NCBI GenBank assembly: GCA_034664425.1
Contig: JAXDHR010000037.1
Coordinates: 1-64,000, forward strand
Length of the DNA stretch: 64,000 bases
From: DATBDM01 sp034664425
Lineage (GTDB): Bacteria > Actinomycetota > Thermoleophilia > Solirubrobacterales > Solirubrobacteraceae
Reading direction: 5' to 3'
Position 1 is the stretch's first letter; each line of letters begins with the position of its first letter. Position numbers and translations under genes: made by a program. The notes under the pieces are model-generated. The model did not search any database and was not told the origin of the DNA. It worked only from the letters and a program-made list of their open reading frames with translations. Shown here piece after piece: positions 7,371-15,189 of the stretch.

Positions 7371-8756
7371 ATGTCAAGGGGCCCCGGAGCGCGGCTGCCC
7401 CGCATGGACGGCGCGGTGCCGCCCCGTGCGGCGTGGACGCTCCCCGCCGAGCCGGGGAGCGTGTCCGAGATCCGCACGGGGATGCGCGACTTCGCCGCGG
7501 CCCACGGGGCGCCGTCCGGCGTGGTCGCCGACATCGCGCTCGCGGTCTCCGAGCTCGTGACCAACGCGATCATGCACGGCTACGTCGATCGCGCGCCCGG
7601 GACGATCCGGGCGGAGGCGTCCGCCGGGCTGGAGGAGCTCGTTATCGTCGTCTCCGACGACGGGCGCGGCATGCAGCCCCGCTCCGACAGTCCGGGCCTC
7701 GGGCTGGGACTGCCACTCATCGGCCAGCTCGCCACCACCGTCGACCTGCGCCAGTCGGCGGGCGGGGGCGCCGAGCTGTGCGTGACGTTCGCCGCCCCGG
7801 GGGTGCGCGGACTCGCGCCCGGCGCCGCGCGCGAGTCGGTCGGCGCCGCCAAGCTGCTGACCGACGTCAGCCGCACGGTCACCGGGACCTGGCCCGGCGA
7901 TGGCGTCGAGCAGCTCGTGAACCTGCTCGTTCCGGCGATCGCCGACGCCTGCGCCGTCGACGTGATCGGCGCCGACGGGGCGCCGCGGCGCTTCGCCGGC
8001 CGCGTCGACGGGACGGAGGCCGACTCGGCCTGGCTCGCGGGCCTGCAGTCGCGTCCGGACGCGCCCGGCTCGGCGACGCGCGCCGCGCTGGCCGAGAGCC
8101 GAACGCGCGTCTCCGAGCTCACGAGCGAGCTGATGGCGGCGGTGACGACGACCCCCGAGGATGCCGCGCGCATGGCCGAGACCGGGATGCGCTGGTGGGT
8201 CGTCGTCCCCCTGCGCGACGAGGCCGAGCGGCTGCTCGGCCTACTGCACTTCGGCTCGCGCGACGAGCGTGGACGGCCCGAGGAGGCGCTGATCGCGCTC
8301 TACGAGGCGGTCGCCGCGCGGGCGGCCGGCGCGCTCGCCGCGACCCGGCTGGTCGCGGAGCTCAACCGCGCGCGCCGCCGGTTCGAGCGGATCCTCGGCG
8401 TCCTCGCCGAAGCCGTCACGGTCCGCACGCCCGAGGGGCGGATCGTGTACGCGAACGACGCCGCGGCCCGGCTGCTCGGCGCCGCGTCGCCGGCGGCGCT
8501 CGTCGGGACCGGTCAGGAGATGATCTCCCGCGCGATGGACCTGACCCATGACGACGGGTCGCCGCTGGATCTCGCCGACCTGCCCGCGAACCGGCTGCTC
8601 GCCGGTCGCGAAGCGCCGCCGCTGCTGATTCGCGCGGTCATGCGCGACACGGGTGAGCGCCGCCGGCTGCTGGCCAAGGCGAGCCTGCTCGACGACGACG
8701 AGCCGCTCGCGGTCGGGATCATCGAGGACGTCACGGACACGCAGCTGCCGCCCTGA
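7371..8756 (+). CDS. Multidomain regulator: N-terminal anti-sigma-type ATPase, GAF, PAS
   Basis: 461 residues with an unusual domain order. Residues about 20-150 are a HATPase_c_2 domain of the RsbW/SpoIIAB type, with N-box ELVTNAIMHGY and G-boxes SDDGRGM and GLGLGLPLIG. A GAF-like domain covers about 160-325. A PAS domain follows at about 335-440 (LGVLAEAVTVRTPEGRIVYANDAAARLLG). There is no histidine phosphoacceptor, no PP2C phosphatase and no transmembrane helix. It probably acts in the cytoplasm as a switch on an anti-sigma or stress pathway, with the GAF and PAS domains supplying signals. The partner is unknown. The start is fixed by the TAGACT hexamer 7 bases upstream. Confidence 0.82.
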   Translation: MSRGPGARLPRMDGAVPPRAAWTLPAEPGSVSEIRTGMRDFAAAHGAPSGVVADIALAVSELVTNAIMHGYVDRAPGTIRAEASAGLEELVIVVSDDGRGMQPRSDSPGLGLGLPLIGQLATTVDLRQSAGGGAELCVTFAAPGVRGLAPGAARESVGAAKLLTDVSRTVTGTWPGDGVEQLVNLLVPAIADACAVDVIGADGAPRRFAGRVDGTEADSAWLAGLQSRPDAPGSATRAALAESRTRVSELTSELMAAVTTTPEDAARMAETGMRWWVVVPLRDEAERLLGLLHFGSRDERGRPEEALIALYEAVAARAAGALAATRLVAELNRARRRFERILGVLAEAVTVRTPEGRIVYANDAAARLLGAASPAALVGTGQEMISRAMDLTHDDGSPLDLADLPANRLLAGREAPPLLIRAVMRDTGERRRLLAKASLLDDDEPLAVGIIEDVTDTQLPP

Positions 8757-8794
8757 GCCTCAACCCGAGGCGTCCCGCGGCCGATTCGGAGGGG

Positions 8795-10255
8795 GTGACC
8801 CTGCTGCGCGCCTCACGTCTCGCCCCCCTGCTCGCGATCCTGGCCGCCGCGGCGCTCGTCCCGGCGCTGGCGCTCGTCGTGAGCGCGGGGCATCACGTCA
8901 TGCCCGCGTCGTGGTTCCACGCCGCCTTCGCCGGAGCCGGCGGCGCCCTGACGGCGGTCGCCGCCGTCGCGCTGTCGGTCAGCGCGGCGCACCAGCGCGA
9001 CGGTCGCGCCGTCCTGCTCAGCATGGCGTTCTCCGTCATGGCCACCGGCCTGCTGGTGCACGCCTTCGCCACCCCGGGCTGGCTCGTGGGGATGAACGGC
9101 CTCGTCCAGCTCGCCGGCGCGCTCAACCTCCCGGCGGGCGGCGTCATCCTCGCCGCCTCCGCGCTGCCCGGCCTGCGGCGCCCCGTCCGCATCGGCGCGC
9201 TCCTGCGGCTGCAGGTCGCGATCGTCGCGGTGCTGGCCGTCGCGGGCGCGATCGCAACGCTCGACTCGCACCTGATCCCGGTCCTGCCGAGTCCGCGCAG
9301 CCTGGCCGCCCACCTCGTCTTCGCCTCGGGCGCCGCCGTGCTCGGGCTGCTCGCATGGCGCGCCGGGCGCACCTTCCTGCTCACCCGGCGGCTCGCCGAC
9401 CTGCTGGTCTGCGTCGGGCTCGTGTGGCTCGTCGGCGCCGAGTACGGCCTGCTCGACTTCACGATGATGGACGCCGCGGGATGGGCTGCGCACTGCCTCG
9501 AGTTCGCGGGGCTCGCGCTCGTCGGCATCCCCGCCGCCCTCGACCTGCGCCACGGCGTCGCCTCCCGCCCGCTGGTCGGCGACCTGCGCGCCGCGGACCT
9601 CGTTGAGCACGAAGAGGCGTTCCTGGGCGCCCGCGTGCGCGCGCTGATGCTGCGCCTCGCCGCCAAGGACCCGTCGACCGAGGGCCACACGCGCCGCGTC
9701 GCGACGCTGGCCGTGCAGATCGGCGAGCGACTCGGCCTGCCGGAGAGCCGCCTGCGGCTGCTCGCGCTCGGCGGGCTGCTGCACGACATGGGCAAGCTCT
9801 CGGTGCCCGATCAGATCCTCCACAAGCCCGGCGCCCTGACCGACGAGGAGTTCACCGTGATCAGGCGCCACCCGGTCTGGGGCCGGGAGCTGCTGGTCGA
9901 GCTCGGCGGCTTCCCGCCGCTCGTCCTCGCGCTCGTCGAGAGCCACCACGAGCGCGTCGACGGCGCCGGCTACCCGAACGGCGCGGCCGCGGCCGAGCTC
10001 GAGCTCGAGGTGCGGGTCCTCACCGTGGCCGACGTGTTCGACGCGCTGACCGCCGACCGCGTCTACCGCGCGGCGTGGCCTGCGCAGCGCGCGCTGGCAC
10101 TGCTCGACGAAGGCGCCGGCAGCGCGTTCGACGGCGCCTGCGTCGAGGCGCTGCGCGCAGTCGTCGCCCCCGCGCCGGACTGGCAGGCGCGACTCGCGCA
10201 GCCGAGCACCGCCGCCGCGCGCCCCGGGGTGCCGCGACCGCGCCCCGCCGGCTGA
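8795..10255 (+). CDS. Membrane-anchored HD-GYP domain phosphohydrolase
   Basis: 486 residues. The first 260 hold about eight hydrophobic helices (a MASE-like membrane sensor). An HD-GYP domain of about 170 residues follows. It shows the full metal and GYP signature: GHTRRVATLA, LLHDMGKLSVPD, a conserved His-Pro (RRHPVWG), ESHHERVDGAGYPNG and LTVADVFDALTADRVYR. HD-GYP proteins hydrolyse cyclic di-GMP to GMP, so this is a likely membrane-sensing c-di-GMP phosphodiesterase. No GGDEF or EAL protein is in the window. The GTG start follows a GGAGGG run with very short spacing. Confidence 0.88.
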   Translation: MTLLRASRLAPLLAILAAAALVPALALVVSAGHHVMPASWFHAAFAGAGGALTAVAAVALSVSAAHQRDGRAVLLSMAFSVMATGLLVHAFATPGWLVGMNGLVQLAGALNLPAGGVILAASALPGLRRPVRIGALLRLQVAIVAVLAVAGAIATLDSHLIPVLPSPRSLAAHLVFASGAAVLGLLAWRAGRTFLLTRRLADLLVCVGLVWLVGAEYGLLDFTMMDAAGWAAHCLEFAGLALVGIPAALDLRHGVASRPLVGDLRAADLVEHEEAFLGARVRALMLRLAAKDPSTEGHTRRVATLAVQIGERLGLPESRLRLLALGGLLHDMGKLSVPDQILHKPGALTDEEFTVIRRHPVWGRELLVELGGFPPLVLALVESHHERVDGAGYPNGAAAAELELEVRVLTVADVFDALTADRVYRAAWPAQRALALLDEGAGSAFDGACVEALRAVVAPAPDWQARLAQPSTAAARPGVPRPRPAG

Positions 10256-10279
10256 GCTCCCCCTGCGATCCTGCGCGAG

Positions 10280-10993
10280 GTGCAGCTCGCCGACGTCGCC
10301 CGCGCCCGCCGCGATCCCGCGCTCGTCGTGCTCGAGGGCTTCCATGCGGTCAAGCACGCGCTGCGCTTCGGCGGTGAGCTGCTCGGCGCCTGGACGGCCG
10401 ATCCGGACGAGCTGGCGCAGCTGAGCGCGCGGCTCGCGCCGGACGTCGCGATCCCGGCAACGACCGTCCCGGCCGCTGAGCTCGCGGCGGTCGTGCCGCG
10501 CGCGCAGGTGGTGGCCGTGGCGCGCCGCCCGCCCCAGCCGAGCCCGGACGAGCTGCTCGCGCTGCCCGGCCCCGCGCCCGTCGTGCTGCTCGAGGACCCG
10601 CGCCACCTCGGCAACCTCGGCGCCTGCGTGCGGGTCGCCGCGGCGGCGGCGGCCGCGGGCGTGCTCACGACCGGCCGGCAGAACCCGTGGCACCCGGACG
10701 CCTTGCGCGGCTCGGCCGGGCTGCATTTCGCGCTGCCGGTGGCGCGCTCGAGCACGTTCCGGACCGGAGACCGGCCGCTCGTCGCGCTCGATCCCGAGGG
10801 CGAGCCGCTGCACGCGGCCGTCGTCCCGCCGCGCGCCGTGCTCGCGTTCGGCACGGAGCGCGACGGCCTCTCGGATGCGCTGCTCGCGCAGTCCGACGCG
10901 CGCCTGGCGCTGCCGATGCGCCCCGGCGTATCGAGCCTGAACCTCGCGACGGCCGTCTCCGGCGTGCTCTTCTCGCTCAGCGCACGCCGATGA
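10280..10993 (+). CDS. SpoU/TrmH family RNA 2'-O-methyltransferase
   Basis: 237 residues. The N-terminal part contains the substrate-binding motif LEGFHAVKHALR. The C-terminal SPOUT domain has VVLLEDPRHLGNLGACVRVAAAAAAAG, AFGTERDGLSDAL and LPMRPGVSSLNLATAVSGVLF, which are the three knot motifs for SAM binding. These enzymes methylate 2'-OH groups in rRNA or tRNA. The asparagine usual in motif 1 (DPxNxGAxxR) is replaced (PRHLGNLGACVR), so the target is uncertain. The GTG start at 10280 fits the family N-terminus. Its 3' end overlaps the convergent FKBP gene by 17 bases. Confidence 0.88.
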   Translation: MQLADVARARRDPALVVLEGFHAVKHALRFGGELLGAWTADPDELAQLSARLAPDVAIPATTVPAAELAAVVPRAQVVAVARRPPQPSPDELLALPGPAPVVLLEDPRHLGNLGACVRVAAAAAAAGVLTTGRQNPWHPDALRGSAGLHFALPVARSSTFRTGDRPLVALDPEGEPLHAAVVPPRAVLAFGTERDGLSDALLAQSDARLALPMRPGVSSLNLATAVSGVLFSLSARR

Positions 10994-11357
10994 GGTCCAC
11001 GACGAAGACCAGCGTCTCGTCGGGCCCGATCACGCCGCCCGCGCCGCGCTTGCCGTAGCCGAGCATCGGCGGGACCGTGATGCGCCGGCGGCCGCCGACG
11101 CGCATGCCGGACACCCCCTGGTCCCAGCCTTGGATGACCTGGCCCTTGCCGAGACCGAACTTGAACGTGTCGCCGCGATCCCACGAGGCGTCGAACTCCC
11201 GCCCGGTCGACCACGAGACGCCGACGTAGTGGACCTCGACGACGCGGCCGGTGACGGCCTCCTCGCCATCGCCCACGACGATGTCCTCGAGCTCGAGCTG
11301 GTAGGAGGGCGACTGGTCGGAGGGCACCTCGACCGCGGGCTTCTCGGGACTGGCCAT
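10977..11357 (-). CDS. FKBP-type peptidyl-prolyl cis-trans isomerase
   Basis: 126 residues comprising a short charged leader and one FKBP domain. The domain shows VTGRVVEVHYVGVSWSTG, FDASWDRGDTFKFGLGKGQVI, the core GWDQGVSGMRVGGRRRITVPP and LGYGKRG, ending LVFVVDLIGVR. It speeds proline isomerisation during protein folding. No signal peptide is present, so it acts in the cytoplasm. ATG 11357 is preferred over the upstream TTG (11384), because a TACTGT -10 hexamer sits exactly 7 bases before this ATG. It is divergent from the L,D-transpeptidase-like gene. Confidence 0.92.
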   Translation of the reverse strand: MASPEKPAVEVPSDQSPSYQLELEDIVVGDGEEAVTGRVVEVHYVGVSWSTGREFDASWDRGDTFKFGLGKGQVIQGWDQGVSGMRVGGRRRITVPPMLGYGKRGAGGVIGPDETLVFVVDLIGVR

Positions 11358-11364
11358 ATGTTCC

Positions 11365-11370
11365 ACAGTA
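11365..11370 (-). promoter_or_regulatory. -10 hexamer for leaderless FKBP transcript
   Basis: Read on the minus strand, TACTGT is followed by 7 bases and then the ATG at 11357. This spacing decides the start of the FKBP gene. Confidence 0.5.
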
Positions 11371-11395
11371 CCTGGGGCCGTCAACGCGCCAGAAT

Positions 11396-12415
11396 GTGGT
11401 CGTGGCGCAGACGCTCATGCAGCCTGTCCGGCGGCGCCGCCGCCGGCGCTGGGGCCCGCGGATCGCCCTCCTGCTCGGCCTGCTCTTCGCGGCCGGCGCG
11501 GTGTCGGGCGCGCTCGCGCTCGCCGACCGGGCCGACCAGGACCGCGTGCCGCTGGGCATGACGATCGCGAAGATCGACGTCGGCGGGCTCTCGCGCGCCG
11601 AAGCCGTTCGCCGTGTGCGCCAGCGCTACGCCCGCCCGGCCCGGCGGACGCTACGGGTCGAGCTGGCGGGGCGCACGTACCGCCTCACCGCCGCGCACGC
11701 GGGCGTCGCGATGGACGTGCCGGCTGCGGTCGACCGTGCGATCGCCGCGGGGCGCCGCGACGACATCGTCACGCGCGCCTGGCGCTCGCTCACCAACGGC
11801 AGGGTCAGAGGCGACGAGCCGGTGCCGATCAGGGTCGATGCCGGCAAGGTTCGCGCCTTCGTCGCCGGGCTCCGCCGGTCGGTCGCGCGCCCGCCGGTCG
11901 ACGCGACGCTGCAGGTCGCGGTCGTCAGCGTCGCCGTGACGCGCGCCCGCCGCGGCCGCCGGCTCGCCACGCCGGCCGCGCTCGGCGCGCGGATCGCGCG
12001 CGTGCTGCGCGACGCGTCCTCGCGGCGCACGCTCGTCGCGCGCACCGCGCCCATCGCCCCCGCGCTGACCCGGGCGGGCGTCTGGCGGTGGCACCGCACC
12101 GTCCTCACCGTCTCCCTGCACGAGAAGGTCGTGCGCGTCTTCCGCCGCGGCGATCTCGTCAAGCGCTACCGCGTCGCCGTCGGCACGAAGCGCGACCCGA
12201 CGCCATACGGGACCTTCAGCGTGCAGTCGATGCAGCGCAACCCCGCCCGCGCGCGCTGGATCGGCTTCGACGACTCGGTCGGCTTCGACGGCACGCGCGC
12301 GGCGCCGTCGATGGGACGCGCCGCCTCGCCCGGCTGCGTGCGCATGCGCCCGCGCGACGTGATCGACCTCTACCGGCGCGTCGGCATCGGCACGACGGTG
12401 CTCGTCGGCGTCTGA
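11396..12415 (+). CDS. L,D-transpeptidase (YkuD) family protein lacking the motif histidines
   Basis: 339 residues. A basic N-terminus (QPVRRRRRRRWGPR) precedes one membrane helix (about 25-45). A Gly-rich peptidoglycan-binding/connector region with VGGLSRAEAVRRV follows, and a C-terminal YkuD domain (about 215-339). The domain has YRVAVGTKRDPTPYGTFSV, as expected for L,D-transpeptidases that cross-link peptidoglycan outside the membrane. The catalytic block is altered: the usual IHGT is VGFDGT and the usual SHGCIRM is SPGCVRM. The nucleophile Cys remains but both motif histidines are gone. It could be an inactive or altered cell-wall protein. GTG 11396 or 11402 could both be the start. Confidence 0.85.
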   Translation: MVVAQTLMQPVRRRRRRRWGPRIALLLGLLFAAGAVSGALALADRADQDRVPLGMTIAKIDVGGLSRAEAVRRVRQRYARPARRTLRVELAGRTYRLTAAHAGVAMDVPAAVDRAIAAGRRDDIVTRAWRSLTNGRVRGDEPVPIRVDAGKVRAFVAGLRRSVARPPVDATLQVAVVSVAVTRARRGRRLATPAALGARIARVLRDASSRRTLVARTAPIAPALTRAGVWRWHRTVLTVSLHEKVVRVFRRGDLVKRYRVAVGTKRDPTPYGTFSVQSMQRNPARARWIGFDDSVGFDGTRAAPSMGRAASPGCVRMRPRDVIDLYRRVGIGTTVLVGV

Positions 12416-12424
12416 TCGGAACGC

Positions 12425-12446
12425 CTCGCCCCGCTCAGGGGGCGAG
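12425..12446. terminator. Inverted repeat between convergent genes
   Basis: CTCGCCCC and GGGGCGAG form a perfect 8-bp stem with a 6-base loop. It straddles the end of the minus-strand lipoprotein gene and lies just after the transpeptidase stop. This is a plausible bidirectional terminator, without a T-tract as is usual at this GC content. Confidence 0.45.
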
Positions 12447-13397
12447 CGAGAAGTCGAAGGCGCGCGCGACGTCGGGCGGCCGGTCGACGATCCCGATGCG
12501 CGCGTCGAAGCGCGCCCAGCGCTCGAGCGCGCCGCGATCGAGCTTCAGGCCGGGGGCGAATGCGCCGGAGACCGCGTCGAGCTGCGCGCGGACGAGCCCG
12601 ACGTCGTGGGTCTCGGCGACGCCGGCGATCTCCCGCGCGGCGGCAGCGGGATGCGCGAGCACGTCACGGCGGCCGTCCTCGATCGCCCGCAGTGCGCGCT
12701 CGAGCCGGTCGCGGTGCTCGCGCAGCTCGGTCCGCGAGGTCATCAGCACCACCTCGGGGTAGCGCGGCGCACCGTAGTCGTCGATGCGGAACTCGCGCAC
12801 GTCGCGGCCGCGCTGGTGCAGGGCGACGCCTTCGGCGTTCCAGAAGGCGGGTACGGCCGCCACCCGGCGGCTGAGCAGCGCACCGACGGCGTTGAAGCCG
12901 ATCGTCACCTCGTGCACCGACTTCGGGTCGCCGCCGTCGTGGCGCATGACCGCCGCGACGAACGCCGGATCGGAGGGCAGCCCTGAGACGCCGATGGCCT
13001 GTCCGGCCAGGTCGCGCGGACGTCCGATGTCCGGCTGGGCGATCAGCGCGGCGAGCGGGCGCCCGACGAGCGCGCCGATCGCCACCAGGTCGGTGCCGCG
13101 CTCGCGGGCGAGCGCGAGGTCCTGGATGTCGAGGACGCCGAGGTCGACCTTCCCGCTGGCCACGAGCTTGACCGAGTCCGGGCCCTCCCCCGGCTTGCGG
13201 ATCGCGAGGTGGATGCCGTGGGCGCTGTCGCGGCCGTCGTGCACCGCCTGGTAGATCGGGGCGTGGACCGCGTTGGGCGTGAAGTCGAGCGCGAGCGTGA
13301 CGGTCGGATCGCCGCCGGCGGCGCCGCCGCCGCTCCCGCCGCACGCGGCGACGGCGAGCACGAGGACGGCCAGGAGGGCGAGGCGCGGGCGGGGCAC
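12435..13397 (-). CDS. NMT1/THI5-like ABC transporter substrate-binding lipoprotein
   Basis: 320 residues. A GTG start leads straight into a lipoprotein signal (LALLAVLVLAVAAC) with the lipidated Cys at about 19. The mature part begins with TVTLALDFTPNAVHAPIY, the hallmark of the NMT1/THI5/SsuA group that binds thiamine precursors, sulfonates or related small molecules. Further typical blocks are VASGKVDLGVLDIQDL and DLAGQAIGVSGLPSDPAFV. A permease and an ATPase are not adjacent, so it is an orphan binding protein here. The substrate is uncertain; a pyrimidine precursor or aliphatic sulfonate would be usual. A much longer open frame extends upstream through other genes and is not coding. Confidence 0.88.
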   Translation of the reverse strand: MPRPRLALLAVLVLAVAACGGSGGGAAGGDPTVTLALDFTPNAVHAPIYQAVHDGRDSAHGIHLAIRKPGEGPDSVKLVASGKVDLGVLDIQDLALARERGTDLVAIGALVGRPLAALIAQPDIGRPRDLAGQAIGVSGLPSDPAFVAAVMRHDGGDPKSVHEVTIGFNAVGALLSRRVAAVPAFWNAEGVALHQRGRDVREFRIDDYGAPRYPEVVLMTSRTELREHRDRLERALRAIEDGRRDVLAHPAAAAREIAGVAETHDVGLVRAQLDAVSGAFAPGLKLDRGALERWARFDARIGIVDRPPDVARAFDFSLAP

Positions 13398-13422
13398 GGC
13401 GGTAGTGGTAGCGGACGCGCCG

Positions 13423-13428
13423 TAGATT
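13423..13428 (+). promoter_or_regulatory. -10 hexamer for leaderless transcript
   Basis: TAGATT ends 8 bases before the ATG at 13437. Confidence 0.45.
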
Positions 13429-13436
13429 TCCGTGCG

Positions 13437-14330
13437 ATGGCTCCTCCCCGAGCACCCGCAGGGCTCTGCGCCGCGGTCCGCGAGCACTGCGCCGCGGTCG
13501 CGCACTCGGCTCGCTGGGTGCGGATCGACCGCGACGCGTCGATCGAGCCCGGCGGCACCTCGGGGCTCGACGACGAGCTGCACTTCCTCGAGGCCGAGCC
13601 CGAGGAGGTCGCCCGCTACGTGCTGGTGCTCGACGCCACGAACTTCGGCTCGGGCTGGTTCGACACACTGCAGCTGCCGGCGGGCACGTCCGGCACCGTG
13701 GCGATGACGCGGTCGCTGACCGAGCACGCCCGCGCGCGCGGCGGCACCTGGACGGCTGCGGAGCTGCGCGCCATCGACGCCGCGACGGTGGCCGGCGTGC
13801 TCGGCCAGGACGCGGCGCACGAGCTGATGGGACTCTACGCGGAGGGCCTGCGCCAGCTCGGCGCCTGGCTCGGCGACCGCGGCGCGCTCGACGCGATCGC
13901 GGAGGCCGAGGGCTCCGCGCAGCGCTTCGCCGAGCTGCTCGCGCTCGGCATGCCGTTCTTCGACGACATCGGCTTCTACAAGCGCGCGCAGATCACGGCC
14001 AACGACCTCGCGCTGGCCGGGGTCGCGCCGTTCGCGGACGCGGACCTTCTGACCGTGTTCGCCGACAACCTCGTCCCCCACGTCCTGCGCCACAGCGGCG
14101 TGCTCGAGTACGCGCCGGAGCTGGCCGCGCTCGTCGACGCGGGCGAGCCGCTCGCCGCCGGCAGCCCGATGGAGCGCGAGATCCGCGGCTGCGCGGTGCA
14201 CGCCTGCGAGCTGCTCGCCGCCGGCCTCGGCGTCGCGCCGCGGCGGCTCGACAACTGGCTGTGGAACCGCGGCGAGAGGCCACCGTTCTCCGCTCTCCCC
14301 GCGCACCGCACGCGCACGGTCTTCTACTGA
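13437..14330 (+). CDS. Queuosine salvage protein (DUF2419, queuosine 5'-phosphate N-glycosylase)
   Basis: 297 residues with the DUF2419/QNG1 signature: LDATNFGSGWF, then FYKRAQITANDLALAG, LLTVFADNLVPHVLRHSG and EIRGCAVHACELL. Known members (human QNG1/C9orf64, the Sphaerobacter thermophilus homologue) cleave queuosine 5'-monophosphate to free queuine for reuse in tRNA. The canonical LNFCFW block reads LDATNFGSGW here, so the substrate pocket may differ. ATG 13437 is chosen because the conserved region begins soon after and a TAGATT hexamer lies 8 bases upstream. The tail overlaps the convergent cupredoxin gene by 7 bases. A QueA-like gene is about 6 kb away. Confidence 0.82.
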   Translation: MAPPRAPAGLCAAVREHCAAVAHSARWVRIDRDASIEPGGTSGLDDELHFLEAEPEEVARYVLVLDATNFGSGWFDTLQLPAGTSGTVAMTRSLTEHARARGGTWTAAELRAIDAATVAGVLGQDAAHELMGLYAEGLRQLGAWLGDRGALDAIAEAEGSAQRFAELLALGMPFFDDIGFYKRAQITANDLALAGVAPFADADLLTVFADNLVPHVLRHSGVLEYAPELAALVDAGEPLAAGSPMEREIRGCAVHACELLAAGLGVAPRRLDNWLWNRGERPPFSALPAHRTRTVFY

Positions 14331-14683
14331 ACGACGAGCACGCCGGTCTGACCGGCGTGGATCGTGCAGAAGTAGGCGAACGTGCCGCGCCGCTTCGGCG
14401 TGTAGCTGAACGTCGTGCCGGGGCCGATGCCCTCCGAGGCGAGCTTGAGCTGTGACGAGGCGACCGTGTGGTCGACCTGGTCGTGGTTGGTCCAGCGCAC
14501 CGTCTGCCCGAGGTGGATCACGACGCGATGGGGCCGGAAGCGGATGTGGCGCATGATCACCTCGACGGTCGCCGGCGCCTTGGTCGGCGCGGCGCCGGGC
14601 TTCGAGCCTGCCGACGACGAGCCGCCGCACGCGGCGAGGGCGGTGCAGCCGGCCAGCACGGCGAGCGTTCGAACCTTCGCCAC
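14324..14683 (-). CDS. Cupredoxin-like copper-binding lipoprotein
   Basis: 119 residues. A GTG start is followed by a lipoprotein signal (LAVLAGCTALAAC) and a Ser/Gly/Pro-rich linker. The plastocyanin-like domain has VIHLGQTVRWTNHDQVDHTV with the first His ligand, and YFCTIHAGQTGVLVV with the Cys and second His ligands. The axial Met of the usual CxxHxxM is Gln here, as in stellacyanin. It is probably an electron carrier or copper-binding protein outside the membrane. A TACGAT hexamer lies 6 bases before the GTG. No cytochrome oxidase or multicopper oxidase is adjacent. Confidence 0.85.
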   Translation of the reverse strand: MAKVRTLAVLAGCTALAACGGSSSAGSKPGAAPTKAPATVEVIMRHIRFRPHRVVIHLGQTVRWTNHDQVDHTVASSQLKLASEGIGPGTTFSYTPKRRGTFAYFCTIHAGQTGVLVVQ

Positions 14684-14689
14684 CCGCGG

Positions 14690-14695
14690 ATCGTA
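14690..14695 (-). promoter_or_regulatory. -10 hexamer for leaderless cupredoxin transcript
   Basis: Minus-strand TACGAT ends 6 bases before the GTG at 14683. Confidence 0.42.
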
Positions 14696-14747
14696 TGCCC
14701 TGGCATCGGCGAGCGTCCACGGCCGCCGCGACCCGGAGGAGGAACCC

Positions 14748-15182
14748 ATGCCCGTTATCCGTTCCCGACTGGCGATTGTCGCCCTGGCCGCCGCTGGGGG
14801 GCTGGCGCTGACCGCTCCCGCTGCCGGCGCGGCGACGGTGCTGCACGCGTCGCTCAGCGGCCACAAGGAGGTCCCGAAGGCCGACGGCGCGAGCGGCTCG
14901 GCACGGATCGTGCTGCGGCCGGGCAAGGGACGGGTCTGCTACCGCATGACCGTCCATCACGTCGGCACGATGGTCATGGGCCACATCCACAAGGGCGGCG
15001 CGCGCGTCGCCGGGCCGATCGTCGTCCCGCTGTTCGCGTCGCCGACGACGCATCCCTCCGGCTGCGTGTCGGCGTCCAAGGCCGCGATCCGGGCGATCGC
15101 CCGCCACCCCGGCCGCTACTACGTCAACGTGCACACCGCGAAGTTCCCGGCCGGCGCCGCGCGCGGCCAGCTGCACCGCTGA
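14748..15182 (+). CDS. Secreted CHRD domain protein
   Basis: 144 residues with a strong Shine-Dalgarno (GGAGGAGGAA) before the ATG, which is therefore the start even though the frame is open further upstream. A Sec signal peptide (about 1-29, ending APAAGAA) precedes a CHRD domain. It shows HASLSGHKEVPKADGASGSARI, GHIHKGGARVAGPIVVPLF and RYYVNVHTAKFPAGAARGQL. CHRD domains occur in chordin and in many secreted bacterial proteins. No enzymatic role is established. It is exported to the cell surface or medium. Confidence 0.88.
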   Translation: MPVIRSRLAIVALAAAGGLALTAPAAGAATVLHASLSGHKEVPKADGASGSARIVLRPGKGRVCYRMTVHHVGTMVMGHIHKGGARVAGPIVVPLFASPTTHPSGCVSASKAAIRAIARHPGRYYVNVHTAKFPAGAARGQLHR

Positions 15183-15189
15183 CGACCGG

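Noticed and set aside
13398..15176. Upstream extension of the NMT1-like lipoprotein frame (to 913 codons)
   Set aside because: It runs through three other genes; the lipoprotein signal with a GTG start at 13397 marks the true beginning.
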